A program made the translations under genes and the position numbers. A stretch of DNA of 64,000 nucleotides, taken from NCBI GenBank assembly GCA_035541655.1, contig DATKMY010000096.1, forward strand, positions 62,001 to 126,000. Direction: 5' to 3'. Each line of letters opens with the position of its first letter. The first letter of the stretch is position 1. The notes beneath the pieces were generated by a model. The model had not been told where the DNA came from, did no database searches, and saw only the letters and a list, made by a program, of their open reading frames with translations. Shown here piece after piece: positions 36,201 to 44,335 of this stretch. This DNA is from CAIWHR01 sp035541655. Lineage in GTDB: Bacteria > Pseudomonadota > Gammaproteobacteria > Burkholderiales > Casimicrobiaceae.

Positions 36201-37014
36201 AGCGGACCTCGGTGAAGAAATGCGCGTCCGGCGTGCGCGTCTGCGGGACGTTGCTTCCCCATGCGATGAGGAACGTCGAGTTGTACCAGTCGGCCGACTC
36301 GGGCACGTCGGTCTGCTCGCCCCAGGTCTGAGGGGATGCCGGCGGCAGATCGCAGTACCAGTCGTAGAAGCTCATGCAGACGCCTCCGATCAGCGACAGG
36401 TAGCGGCTGCCCGCCGCGTACGAGACCATCGACATCGCCGGAATGGGCGAGAAGCCGATGACCCGGTCGGGGCCGTACTTCCTGATCGTGTAGACGTTCG
36501 CGGCGGCGATGATCTCGTTCGCTTCGTCCCACGTCGCGCGCACGAAGCCGCCCATGCCGCGGACCGATTTGTACGCGGTTGCCGACGCCGGGTTTTCGAC
36601 GATCGACGCCCACGCTTCGACCGGTCCGCGGGTCTCGCGCGCCTCGCGCCACATGCGGACGAGGCGGCCCCGGATCATCGGGTATTTCAGCCGGTTGGCG
36701 CTGTAGAGATACCACGAGTACGAGGCGCCTCGCGAGCAGCCGCGCGGCTCGTGGTTCGGCATGTCCGGCCGGGTTCGCGGATAGTCGGTCTGCTGCGTCT
36801 CCCACGTGACCACGCCGCCCTTCACGTAGATCTTCCAGCTGCACGAGCCGGTGCAGTTCGTCCCGTGCGTCGAGCGCACGATCTTGTCGTGCTGCCAGCG
36901 CTTGCGATAGCCGTCCTCCCACGTGCGGTCCTCGGTGGTGACAACGCCGTGCTCGCCGGCGAAGCTCGTGCGATCCTTCGCGAAGTAGGTGAGGCGATCG
37001 AGAAAATGGCTCAT
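33253..37014 (-). CDS. narG: NarG, respiratory nitrate reductase alpha (catalytic) subunit
   Basis: Mo-bisMGD enzyme that reduces nitrate to nitrite on the cytoplasmic face of the membrane. It is 1253 residues, the usual size. The N-terminus MSHFLDRLTYFAKDR is typical. HGTNCTGSCSW (about residue 50) with a later GCSRGASYSW forms the FS0 [4Fe-4S] site with a His ligand. YCDLPPASPQTWGEQTDVPESADWYN carries the Asp region that coordinates Mo. No Tat signal is present, as for membrane-bound Nar. It starts 13 bases after narK2 and needs the molybdate uptake and MoeA functions encoded at 47.7-53.7 kb. Confidence 0.99.
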   Translation of the reverse strand: MSHFLDRLTYFAKDRTSFAGEHGVVTTEDRTWEDGYRKRWQHDKIVRSTHGTNCTGSCSWKIYVKGGVVTWETQQTDYPRTRPDMPNHEPRGCSRGASYSWYLYSANRLKYPMIRGRLVRMWREARETRGPVEAWASIVENPASATAYKSVRGMGGFVRATWDEANEIIAAANVYTIRKYGPDRVIGFSPIPAMSMVSYAAGSRYLSLIGGVCMSFYDWYCDLPPASPQTWGEQTDVPESADWYNSTFLIAWGSNVPQTRTPDAHFFTEVRYKGAKVVAITPDYAEVSKLADLWLHPKQGTDAALAMAMGHVIMKEFYFERPSAYFQDYARRYTDLPMLVRLERRGNRFVADRYLRASDFADKLAQTNNAEWKTVAIDTQRNAPYAPQGSIGHRWGQKEGVDAGKWNLEAKDAASGAEASPLLTLIDSRDDVATVAFPYFGGIVNEHFDANDQGGDVLLRSVPVRRIVLADGEACVATVFDLLAANYGIDRGLPGGSVAKGYDDDVPYTPAWQEKVTGVKAADAVTLARQFADNADKTEGRSMVIIGAAMNHWFHCDMNYRGIINMLMLCGCVGKSGGGWAHYVGQEKLRPQTGWTALAFALDWHRPPRQQNSTSFFYAHTDQWRYEKLDVREILSPLADPNEYTGSLIDFNVRAERMGWLPSAPQLQANPLEVVRRAAAEGIDAKDYAVRALKDGALRMACEDPDHPANFPRNMFVWRSNLLGSSGKGHEYFLKHLLGTQNGVQGKDLGAEGWNKSEEVAWRDEAPQGKLDLLVTLDFRMSTTCMYSDIVLPTATWYEKNDLNTSDMHPFIHPLSAAIDPVWESRSDWEIYKGIARKFSDVCAGHLGVERDLVLTPLMHDTPAELAQATDVREWKKGQCDLVPGRTAPAMTVIERDYPNTYAKFTALGPLMTKVGNGGKGIAWNTEHEVQRLAELNYTVQDGIAKGLPRIETDIDAAEVILTLAPETNGEVAVKAWEALSKVTGRSHKHLALAKEDEKIRFRDIQAQPRKIISSPTWSGIESEKVSYNAGYTNVHELIPWRTLTGRQQFYQDHKWMLGFGEGLCVYRPPVDLKTVAPIKGSRANGNPEVVLNFITPHQKWGIHSTYTDNLLMLTLSRGGPIVWLSETDAAKASIEDNDWIELFNVNGAIAARAVVSQRVKPGMCLMYHAQEKIVNVPGSEITGTRGGIHNSVTRIVVKPTHMIGGYAQLSYGFNYYGTIGTNRDEFVVVRKMRTVDWLDGPAQAPATAAPNA

Positions 37015-37027
37015 GGCGAGACTCCGT

Positions 37028-38446
37028 TCAGCACGGCATCGGCGAGTTGCGCCGCGCGTAGTACCACCAGGTCATCGCGATGCAGGTCGCGTAGAACGCG
37101 ATGAAGCAGTAGAGCGCGAACTCGGGGCCGCCGGTCAGCGTGATCGACGTTCCGTAGCTCTTCGGGATGAAGAATCCGCCGTAAGCCGCGATCGCCGCCG
37201 AGAACCCGAGTACCGCGGCGCCTTCCTTGTTGCCGTCGCGCGTCGCCTGCTCGAGCGCCTCGGTGCCCTTGCCGGCGGCTTCGCGCTGCCGCTCGGTGAG
37301 GAAGATCACCGGAATCATCCGGAACGTCGAGCCGTTGCCGATCCCGGTGGTGAGGAAGAGCAGGATGAACATCGCGAAGAATCCTGCGAAACTGCCACCC
37401 GAAGCACCCGAGGGCAGGAAGTAGAGGACGCCGACGACGGCGAGCGCCATGACGATGAAGTTCCAGAACGTGACGCGCGCGCCGCCGAGACGGTCGGCGA
37501 GATAGCCGCCGAAGGGGCGGATCAGCGCGCCGACGAACGGCCCCATCCACGCGTAGTAGAGCGGATTGACGCCGGCGAACTGGCTCTTGATCAGCAGCGG
37601 GAATCCAGCCGCGTAGCCGATGAACGAGCCGAAGGTCCCGAGGTAGAGCCAGCACATGAGCCAGTTGTGCTTGCGCTTGAAGATCACTGCCTGCTCGCGG
37701 AACGACGCGCGCGCCGCGGCGATGTCGTGCATGAACATCCAGGCGAGGATCGCGCAGATCGCGATGAAGGGTACCCAGATGAGCGCCGCGTTCTGCGCCC
37801 AGATCGTCGAGGTCTGTCCGGCCTTGTCGACGATCGTCTGCGGCGCGCCGGACAGCGGTCCCCAGACCGGCATCGTCACGACCAGCGGCGCGAGGAACTG
37901 CACGCTCGAGACGCCGAGGTTTCCCAGTCCCGCGTTGACGCCGAGCGCCGAGCCCTTGCGCTCCTTCGGGAAGAAGAAGCTGATGTTCGCCATCGAAGAG
38001 CTGAAGTTGCCGCCGCCGAAGCCGCACAGCAGCGCGAGGATCAGCATCGTCGAGAACGTCGTCGTCGGATTCTGGACGGCGATGCCGATGCCGATCGCGG
38101 GAATCAGCAGCGACGCGGTCGAGATCGCCGTCCACCGCCGGCCTCCGACGATCGGCACGACGAACGAATAGAAGATCCGCAGCGTCGCACCCGAAAGCGC
38201 CGGCGCGGCCGCGAGCCCGAAGAGCTGATCGGTGGTGAACTTGAACCCGAGCGCGTTGAGGTTGACGGCGACGACGCTCCAGAGCTGCCATACGGCGAAA
38301 GCGAGGAACAGCGAGGGCACGGAAATCCAGAGATTGAGCCGCGCGATGGCTTCGCCCTCCTGCGCCCAGAATGCCTTGTCCTCGGGGTTCCAGATGTCCA
38401 GCACGCGGCCTTTGCGCGGCGCGGCTGTGGTGGTCGTGGTCGTCAT
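37028..38446 (-). CDS. narK: NarK2-type nitrate/nitrite MFS transporter
   Basis: 472-residue, 12-helix MFS transporter of the nitrate/nitrite porter family. The conserved RFxxD-like and glycine-rich nitrate-signature stretches are visible as GFGGGNFSSSMANISFFFPKE (helix 5; key residues GGGNFSSSM) and GIGNGSTFRMIPVIF (helix 11). FIGYAAGFPLL and GPFVGALIRPFGGYLADRLGG carry the conserved arginine. It is the first gene of narK2-narGHJI-ppiC. The second half of the fusion at 38720-41455 is closely similar, so this gene and that domain are paralogues. The NarK2 group usually does nitrate/nitrite exchange. Confidence 0.95.
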   Translation of the reverse strand: MTTTTTTAAPRKGRVLDIWNPEDKAFWAQEGEAIARLNLWISVPSLFLAFAVWQLWSVVAVNLNALGFKFTTDQLFGLAAAPALSGATLRIFYSFVVPIVGGRRWTAISTASLLIPAIGIGIAVQNPTTTFSTMLILALLCGFGGGNFSSSMANISFFFPKERKGSALGVNAGLGNLGVSSVQFLAPLVVTMPVWGPLSGAPQTIVDKAGQTSTIWAQNAALIWVPFIAICAILAWMFMHDIAAARASFREQAVIFKRKHNWLMCWLYLGTFGSFIGYAAGFPLLIKSQFAGVNPLYYAWMGPFVGALIRPFGGYLADRLGGARVTFWNFIVMALAVVGVLYFLPSGASGGSFAGFFAMFILLFLTTGIGNGSTFRMIPVIFLTERQREAAGKGTEALEQATRDGNKEGAAVLGFSAAIAAYGGFFIPKSYGTSITLTGGPEFALYCFIAFYATCIAMTWWYYARRNSPMPC

Positions 38447-38488
38447 GTCGTCTCGGCTGTCTCGGGTTCTCTCGCGCGTACGTCGCCG

Positions 38489-38494
38489 AATCTA
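38489..38494 (-). promoter_or_regulatory. possible -10 of the narK2-narGHJI operon
   Basis: On the minus strand TAGATT (38494 to 38489) matches four of six bases of TATAAT and lies 43 bases upstream of the narK2 ATG. No -35 or FNR-type site sits at the expected -41 distance, so this is tentative. Confidence 0.2.
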
Positions 38495-38626
38495 GCGCCT
38501 CGCCGCGCCCGTCGAAATTCACCGGAAGGCGCGTCGCCTAACGCCGTTCGAGGAAGGGCGCGATCGTCACGACGGCGGATGGCCATCCGCCGAACGAACT
38601 ATCGGCGGCGCGTGGATGCAGCCGGC

Positions 38627-38640
38627 TTGACGATCGTCAA
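38627..38640. promoter_or_regulatory. FNR/Dnr-type box between narK2 operon and narK1K2
   Basis: TTGACGATCGTCAA is a perfect 14-bp palindrome fitting the CRP/FNR-family pattern TTGAY-N4-RTCAA. If it is centred at -41.5, the plus-strand start would be near 38675, with TCCAAT (38663-38668, four of six) as the -10. The narK1K2 GTG is 86 bases from its centre. A partial copy, CGATCGTCA, occurs 70 bases away at 38561-38569. It probably gives anaerobic or NO-dependent control of the divergent nitrate genes. Confidence 0.8.
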
Positions 38641-38719
38641 TGCGGGCCGGCGGATGCGACGATCCAATGGCGCGCGATCCCGCGCCCCCGGGGTGCGCAT
38701 TTCGACAAAGAGGAACGAC

Positions 38720-41455
38720 GTGACGACGACGACCGCCGGCCCATCGATGGCCGCAGGCAAGGCCGCATACAGCCGCGAACAGATCTCGGTGCTCGCGATG
38801 AACACGCTTGCGTTTGCGGTGAACTTCGCCGTGTGGGTGATGTTCTCGGTGATAGGAATCAAGATCAAGGCGGAGCTCAACCTCAACGAAACCGAATTCG
38901 GCCTGCTGGTCGCCACGCCCATCCTGACCGGCTCGCTGGTGCGGCTGCCGCTGGGCATTCTGACCGACCGCTACGGCGGGAGGCGCGTCTACTTTCTGCA
39001 GATGCTCGCCGTCGTCGTCCCGACATGGTTGCTGTCGTACGCGACGCAGTATTGGCAGTACCTCGTGCTCGGACTGTTCGTCGGCGTGGCCGGAGGCTCG
39101 TTCGCCGTCGGCATCGCGTACACGTCGGCCTGGTTCAGCAAGGAGCGCCAGGGCACGGCGATGGGCATCTTCGGCGCCGGCAACGCGGGCTCCTCGCTCA
39201 CCAAGTTCGCCGCTCCGCTGATCATCGCTGCCTCGGCTGCGGGCTCGTGGCGCGCGGTGCCGCAGGTCTACGCAGTCGCGATGCTCGCGATGGCGGTTGT
39301 GTTCTGGTTCCTCACCTACGACGACCCGCTGCACCGCAAGGGCGCGGAGGACCGACGGCACCCCACGCTCGGCGAGCAGCTGACGCCGCTGCTCGACCTG
39401 CGTGTCTGGCGCTTCGGGCTCGCGTACTACTTCGTGTTCGGAGCGTTCGTCGCGATGGCGCTCTGGCTGCCCAAGTACTACGTGGGCGAGTATGGGCTGC
39501 CGCTCGCGACCGCGGCCTTCCTGACCATTCTCTTCGACCTGCCCTCGGGAGCGATCCGGGCGCTGGGCGGCTGGGCCTCCGACAAGTGGGGCGGAAGCAC
39601 GGTGACGTGGTGGGTGCTCTGGGTGAGCCTCGTCTGCATGTTCCTGCTCTCCTATCCGCCGACGACGATGATCATCCACGGGATCAAGGGCGACGTTGCC
39701 GTCGACATCGGCGTCGGCGTCGGTGCTTTCACCGCGCTGATCTTCGTCGCCGGGCTCGCGCAGGGATTCGGGAAGGCGAGCGTCTACCGGAGCCTCGCGG
39801 ATCACTACGCGAGCAACATGGGCGTGGTCGGAGGCATCGTCGGCGTCATCGGAGGCTTGGGCGGGTTCACGCTGCCGATCATGTTCGGCGTCGCCGCCGA
39901 CGTGATCGGCGTGCGCTCGAGCTGCTTCATGCTGATGACACTCGTCGTCGTCGTGACGATGATCTGGATGTGGGTGGCCGAGCGCAACGAGCGCGAGGGC
40001 ATCCTCGAGCAGCACGCCGCGGCGCGCGCGGCGCTCGCGGGCGCGGAGCTGATCGAGCCCGTGCGCCGGCGCCGCCACGTGCTCGTCGACTGGAGGCCGG
40101 ACGACGAGACGTTCTGGGCGGCGACGGGTCGCCGGATCGCCACGCGCAACCTTCTCGTGTCGATGCCGGCGCTGCTGCTCGCGTTCGCCGTCTGGGTCGT
40201 GTGGAGCGTGATCGTCGTCGAGTTGCCACGCATCGGTTTCAGGTTCACGACCAGCCAGCTCTTCTGGCTGGCGGCGCTGCCCGGGCTGTCGGGAGCGGTG
40301 TTCCGCGCGCTCTATTCGTTCGTCGTGCCGATCTTCGGCGGTCGCAACTGGACGGTGTGGAGCACGACGATGCTGCTGCTGCCGACGCTGTGGATCGGAT
40401 TCGCCGTGCAGGACCCGACGACCAACTACGCGGTGTTCGCAGCGATCGCGCTGCTCTGCGGCCTGGGTGCGGGCAATTTCTCCTCCTCGATGGCGCACAT
40501 CAGCTTTCTCTACCCCAAGCGCCTGCAGGGCACCGCGCTGGGCGCGAACGCAGGCGTGGGCAACCTCGGCGTAGGCATCGCGCAGCTCGTCGCGCCGCTC
40601 GCCACGTACGCGGGCGCCCTGCTGGTCATGGGCGGCAGCCCGCAGACGCGCGAATTCGCGGGCGTAGCGGTGCCGGTCTGGGTGCAGAACGCGGGGTTCA
40701 TATGGGTGCCGCCGATCGTGCTCGCCGTGATCGCGGCCTGGTTCGGCATGGACAACATCGCAGCCGTGCGCGCCGGCTTCGCCGAGCAGGTCGCGATCAT
40801 CCGCAACAAGCACCAGTGGCGGATGAGCTGGCTCTACATCGGCACGTTCGGGTCGTTCATCGGCCTCGCCGTCGGCTTCCCGATGCTCGTCAACACCCAG
40901 TTTCCCGGCGTGGACGCGTTCAAGTTCGCATTCGTCGGTCCTCTGCTCGGGGCGCTGGTGCGGCCGATCGGCGGCTGGCTCGCCGACCGCGTCGGCGGCG
41001 CGATCATAACGGTCCTTATCTTCGTCGTGATGACGGCGGCGCCGCTCGCGGCGGCCTTCTTCCTGCCCTCGGCGAACGGCGGCGGCAGCCTGATCGGCTT
41101 CGTACTCGCGTTCATGGTGCTGTTCGTCGCAGCGGGCGTCGGCAACGGCTCGACGTTCCGGATGATCCCGATCATCTTCCGCACGCTGCGCGAGCGGACG
41201 GTAAGCGATCCCCGCGACGCAGCCGCGCTCGAGCAGGCGCGCCGCGAAGGGAGCACCGAAGGCGCCGCTGCGCTTGGATGGAGCTCGGCGATGGCGGCGT
41301 TCGGCTGCGCCTACATCCCGATCGCGTACGGCACGTCGATCGACCTCACCGGGAGTCCGCGCGCGGCGCTTCTCTTCTTCAGCCTCTTCTATCTCACCTG
41401 CGTGCTGGGGACGTGGCGCTGGTACGCGCGCCGAGGGGCCGAGGTCCGCTGCTGA
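38720..41455 (+). CDS. narK: NarK1-NarK2 fused nitrate/nitrite transporter
   Basis: 911-residue protein made of two complete 12-helix MFS domains. The NarK1-like half (about 20-430; nitrate-signature stretch GVAGGSFAVGIAYTS) is joined by a hydrophilic linker (about 430-465, RRRRHVLVDWRPDD) to a NarK2-like half (about 470-905; GLGAGNFSSSMAHISFLYPK and GVGNGSTFRMIPIIF). Such fusions are known in Paracoccus and many betaproteobacteria; the halves act as nitrate/proton symporter and nitrate/nitrite exchanger. I chose the GTG at 38720 because AGAGGAA precedes it at proper spacing. The long open frame upstream runs antisense to narK2 and is not coding. Confidence 0.95.
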   Translation: MTTTTAGPSMAAGKAAYSREQISVLAMNTLAFAVNFAVWVMFSVIGIKIKAELNLNETEFGLLVATPILTGSLVRLPLGILTDRYGGRRVYFLQMLAVVVPTWLLSYATQYWQYLVLGLFVGVAGGSFAVGIAYTSAWFSKERQGTAMGIFGAGNAGSSLTKFAAPLIIAASAAGSWRAVPQVYAVAMLAMAVVFWFLTYDDPLHRKGAEDRRHPTLGEQLTPLLDLRVWRFGLAYYFVFGAFVAMALWLPKYYVGEYGLPLATAAFLTILFDLPSGAIRALGGWASDKWGGSTVTWWVLWVSLVCMFLLSYPPTTMIIHGIKGDVAVDIGVGVGAFTALIFVAGLAQGFGKASVYRSLADHYASNMGVVGGIVGVIGGLGGFTLPIMFGVAADVIGVRSSCFMLMTLVVVVTMIWMWVAERNEREGILEQHAAARAALAGAELIEPVRRRRHVLVDWRPDDETFWAATGRRIATRNLLVSMPALLLAFAVWVVWSVIVVELPRIGFRFTTSQLFWLAALPGLSGAVFRALYSFVVPIFGGRNWTVWSTTMLLLPTLWIGFAVQDPTTNYAVFAAIALLCGLGAGNFSSSMAHISFLYPKRLQGTALGANAGVGNLGVGIAQLVAPLATYAGALLVMGGSPQTREFAGVAVPVWVQNAGFIWVPPIVLAVIAAWFGMDNIAAVRAGFAEQVAIIRNKHQWRMSWLYIGTFGSFIGLAVGFPMLVNTQFPGVDAFKFAFVGPLLGALVRPIGGWLADRVGGAIITVLIFVVMTAAPLAAAFFLPSANGGGSLIGFVLAFMVLFVAAGVGNGSTFRMIPIIFRTLRERTVSDPRDAAALEQARREGSTEGAAALGWSSAMAAFGCAYIPIAYGTSIDLTGSPRAALLFFSLFYLTCVLGTWRWYARRGAEVRC

Positions 41456-41524
41456 AAAGCGACGGTCCGATCGCAGGCCACGCGGCCGCAAGGGGCGCGC
41501 CGGGTGCTGGCGCGGCAGCCGACC

Positions 41525-42178
41525 TCAGCCGCGCGCGGCGACGCCGTGCTCGACGGCCCACAGCGCGGCCTGCACGCGGCTCGCGAGATTCAGCTTGCGC
41601 AGGATGTGCTGGACGTGGATCTTGACGGTGCTCTCGGCTACGTCGAGCTCGCGGGCGATTTCCTTGTTGCTCATCCCGCGCGCGATATGCACGAGTATCT
41701 CGCGCTCGCGCGTCGAGAGGACGTCGTCTGGAGTGCGCGTCACGTTGCCGCGCACCTGCTCGACGAGCTTGCCGGTCATCTCCGGCGAAATGACCGAATC
41801 GCCGTCGGCCGCGCGCCGGATCGCCGCGACCAGGAATTCGCCGTCGATGTTCTTCAGCAGATAGCCGCTCGCGCCACTGCGCAGCGCGGCCAGCAGGTCC
41901 TGCGCGTCCTCGGAGACCGTCAACATCACGACTTGTGCTGCGGGCGCATCCTTGCGGATCGCGCCAATCGCCTCGACGCCCGAAATGCCCGGCATGTTGA
42001 GATCGAGCAGGACGACGTCGGGCTGCGTGGCGGCGACCACCTTGATGCCCTCGAACCCGTCGGCCGCCTCCCCGACGACGGAAAGCTCGGGCTCGCGCGC
42101 GAGTAGCGCGATCAGTCCGCGCCTGAAGAGCGTATGGTCGTCGATGACGGCGACACGTACCGGAGCCGGCTGCACCAT
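41525..42178 (-). CDS. narL: NarL, nitrate/nitrite response regulator
   Basis: 217-residue response regulator. The receiver domain (about 8-125) has the acidic pair DD at 13-14, phospho-acceptor D59 (VVLLDLNMPG) and the lysine in LLKN near 107. The C-terminal LuxR/NarL helix-turn-helix (about 150-210, STREREILVHIARGMSNKEI) binds DNA. It lies 25 bases downstream of narX on the same strand and completes a NarX-NarL pair beside the nar operon it should control. Confidence 0.96.
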   Translation of the reverse strand: MVQPAPVRVAVIDDHTLFRRGLIALLAREPELSVVGEAADGFEGIKVVAATQPDVVLLDLNMPGISGVEAIGAIRKDAPAAQVVMLTVSEDAQDLLAALRSGASGYLLKNIDGEFLVAAIRRAADGDSVISPEMTGKLVEQVRGNVTRTPDDVLSTREREILVHIARGMSNKEIARELDVAESTVKIHVQHILRKLNLASRVQAALWAVEHGVAARG

Positions 42179-42203
42179 GCGCTTCTCGCCGCCGTCCGGC
42201 GCC

Positions 42204-44129
42204 TCAGGCGGCGGCCTTCTCGCCGATCGGAACGCTGAGCGTGATCTCGGTGCCGCGCCCCCGTTCCGACCGGATGCTCACGTTCGCACCGATGCGCTCG
42301 GCGCGCTCGCGCATGATCCGCAGCCCCACGTGCTCGTCGCCCTCGGCGAAGGAGCGCCTCGCGTCGAAGCCGCATCCGTCGTCCCGGATCACGAACACGT
42401 GGCCGGGACCGCGCGAAACCTCCACCGCGACGCTGTTGGCGCGGGCGTGCTTGCGCACGTTCGACAGCGCCTCCTGCACGATGTGCATGACCTGAAGCTG
42501 GGTCTCCGGGTCGAGTGGCAGCGAGTTGCCGCGGCTCTTGAGCGATGCGGGGACGCCAGCCTGCCGCTCGAAGCGCGCGAGGAGCGAGCGGATGCCGTGC
42601 TCGACGTCGCCTCCGCCGGCGCGCGTGCGGAAGTGCGTGAGCAGCTCCCGGACGTCGGCGTAGGACTCCTGCACGCCGGCCTGGATCTCGTCGGCGACCC
42701 GCGTTGCCTCCGCGGCCCTGCCGCCGGCGATCGAGCGCCGCAGCAGCTGCACCTGCAGGTTGAGGAACGCCAGCGATTGGGCGATCGAGTCGTGGAGCTC
42801 CTGCGCGAGCAGGTTGCGTTCCTCGGCGACGGCGAGCTCGCGCTCGCGGGAGGCGAGGCGGATGTTCTCGATCGCCGCGCCGAAGTGGTGGCCGAGACTC
42901 TCGAGCATGTGCCGCGTCTCGCTGGAGAGCTCGCGCGCGTCGGCGAAGAAGAGGTTGTAGACGCCGAGCACCTCGCGGTGTGCGGTGATCGGCAGCGCGG
43001 CGACGGTGCCGAAGCCGGCGTCGCGGCAATGCGGCAGGCTGACGGCGAAAGGCAGCGGGTGTCCGCTGAGCACGTGGATCACCGCGCCTTCGCGCCTCGC
43101 GGCGTCGCCGCACGCGCATTCGCCGCGGCCGATGCAGGACTCGCGCTCGAGAAACGATCCGGGCAAGCCTTCGTCGACGTAGCGGAACATGCTGCCGTCC
43201 TCGCGCGAGACCAGGCGCACGAGCCCCGCGGAGGCGCCGGTCGCGACCATCAGGCGACGCAGGAAGCCGCGGCAGAGATCCTCGAGCGAGCTCGACGCGT
43301 TCATATAGGCGGTCATGTCGTAGAGCGTCGCGAGGCGCCCGTTCTGCTCGGCGAGCGACCGCGTCTTGTCGGCGACGCGCGCCTCGAGCGTGCGGTACGA
43401 ATGCTCGAGATGCTCGGCCATGTGATTGAACCCCGCGGCGAGCGCGCCGAACTCGTCCTTGGACTTGACCGGAAGGCGCGCCGCGAAGTCGCCGAGCGCC
43501 ATCCGGCGCAACCCGTGTTCGAGCCGATGAACCGGGCGGATCACGAAACGGAACGACAGGTAGATGAGCGCGAGCGTGCCGATCATCGCGAGCGCGACGA
43601 GCACGAGCTGGATCTGGCGCAGGAGGCGCGTCGTTTCGATGCTGTCGCGCTCGATCGTGGCGACCAGGCGATCGACGGTGCCGACGAACCCTTCGATCTG
43701 CTCCCGCTGGACGTCGAGCGGAGCGCCCAGCGAAACGCGCCGAAACGCGGGCGCGAGCGCATGCCATTCGCGATCGAACGCGGCAAACTGGCTGTCGATC
43801 TCCTTGGTCATCGGCACGTACAGCGGACGAAGCGGATCGCCTTCGCGGAGCGTTGCGGCGATCCGGTCGAACGCGTCGATCTCCCCGGCGATCGCCGCCC
43901 TTGCGGCGGGGGCGGCGGGTTCGGTCCGCATTGCTTCGAGGCCGAGAAACGCGAGCCGATAGGTGCGCATGCGCAGGCTGCCGGCGTCGTTTATCGCCGC
44001 GGCGTTGCCGTCGAGCCGCCACGACACGGGCAGCGTGAGGCCGATGGAGACGAGCGCGAGCGCCAGGAAGAGTATCTGGACGCCGACGAGCTTCGAGGAC
44101 AGCGTGCGCGGAAAGGCCATAAACGGCAA
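42204..44129 (-). CDS. narX: NarX, nitrate/nitrite sensor histidine kinase
   Basis: 641-residue membrane sensor. Transmembrane helix 1 is at about 14-36, then a periplasmic domain with a P-box NDAGSLRMRTYRLAF (47-61) that binds nitrate/nitrite. TM2 is at about 175-195, HAMP at about 195-250 and a GAF-like central domain at about 262-425. The HisKA_3/HATPase module has the phospho-acceptor H446 in AQELHDSIAQS and ends in GRGTEITLSVPIG. The central domain has cysteines at 332, 338, 340 and 368 (CIGRGECACG and HC), the Cys-rich feature of NarX-type kinases. A second in-frame ATG lies three codons in. Confidence 0.96.
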   Translation of the reverse strand: MPFMAFPRTLSSKLVGVQILFLALALVSIGLTLPVSWRLDGNAAAINDAGSLRMRTYRLAFLGLEAMRTEPAAPAARAAIAGEIDAFDRIAATLREGDPLRPLYVPMTKEIDSQFAAFDREWHALAPAFRRVSLGAPLDVQREQIEGFVGTVDRLVATIERDSIETTRLLRQIQLVLVALAMIGTLALIYLSFRFVIRPVHRLEHGLRRMALGDFAARLPVKSKDEFGALAAGFNHMAEHLEHSYRTLEARVADKTRSLAEQNGRLATLYDMTAYMNASSSLEDLCRGFLRRLMVATGASAGLVRLVSREDGSMFRYVDEGLPGSFLERESCIGRGECACGDAARREGAVIHVLSGHPLPFAVSLPHCRDAGFGTVAALPITAHREVLGVYNLFFADARELSSETRHMLESLGHHFGAAIENIRLASRERELAVAEERNLLAQELHDSIAQSLAFLNLQVQLLRRSIAGGRAAEATRVADEIQAGVQESYADVRELLTHFRTRAGGGDVEHGIRSLLARFERQAGVPASLKSRGNSLPLDPETQLQVMHIVQEALSNVRKHARANSVAVEVSRGPGHVFVIRDDGCGFDARRSFAEGDEHVGLRIMRERAERIGANVSIRSERGRGTEITLSVPIGEKAAA

Positions 44130-44176
44130 GTATCGGCGCTGGGGAACCGTCCAACAAGTGCAGCGCGGCGCATGGA

Positions 44177-44190
44177 TTGACTTTGGTCAA
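44177..44190. promoter_or_regulatory. FNR/Dnr-type box upstream of narXL
   Basis: TTGACTTTGGTCAA has perfect 5-bp arms (TTGAC/GTCAA) and four central bases, the CRP/FNR-family layout. It lies 47 bases from the narX ATG on the minus strand and 145 bases before nikR on the plus strand. The proximity favours control of narXL. It has the same arms as the box at 38627-38640, so one regulator could coordinate both. Confidence 0.7.
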
Positions 44191-44335
44191 TGAGATTCGC
44201 GGGCCGGGCGGCGAGCGGGGACAGCCTCGGCGGCGGCACAGCGACTTGCCGTATGCTTGGTCGCTGGGGTCCGGCGAACGCGTCGGAGGTCCCGCGCGGC
44301 GCCACAGTCGCGCCGCCCAAGAACGGAGGGAAGCG

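Noticed and set aside
36989..38719. Plus-strand open extension of the narK1K2 gene across narK2
   Set aside because: The extension is charged, low-complexity and antisense to a clear narK2. The GTG at 38720 has a ribosome-binding site and gives the normal protein.
38567..41491. A very long minus-strand open frame (about 970 codons) opposite the narK1K2 fusion
   Set aside because: It is rich in Arg, Asp, His and Glu with no domain, and mirrors the codon bias of a real plus-strand transporter in GC-rich DNA. It is a shadow.
44177..44190. The palindrome upstream of nikR as a NikR operator
   Set aside because: NikR sites have GTATGA-like half-sites with a long spacer. This 14-bp element has FNR-family arms and spacing.
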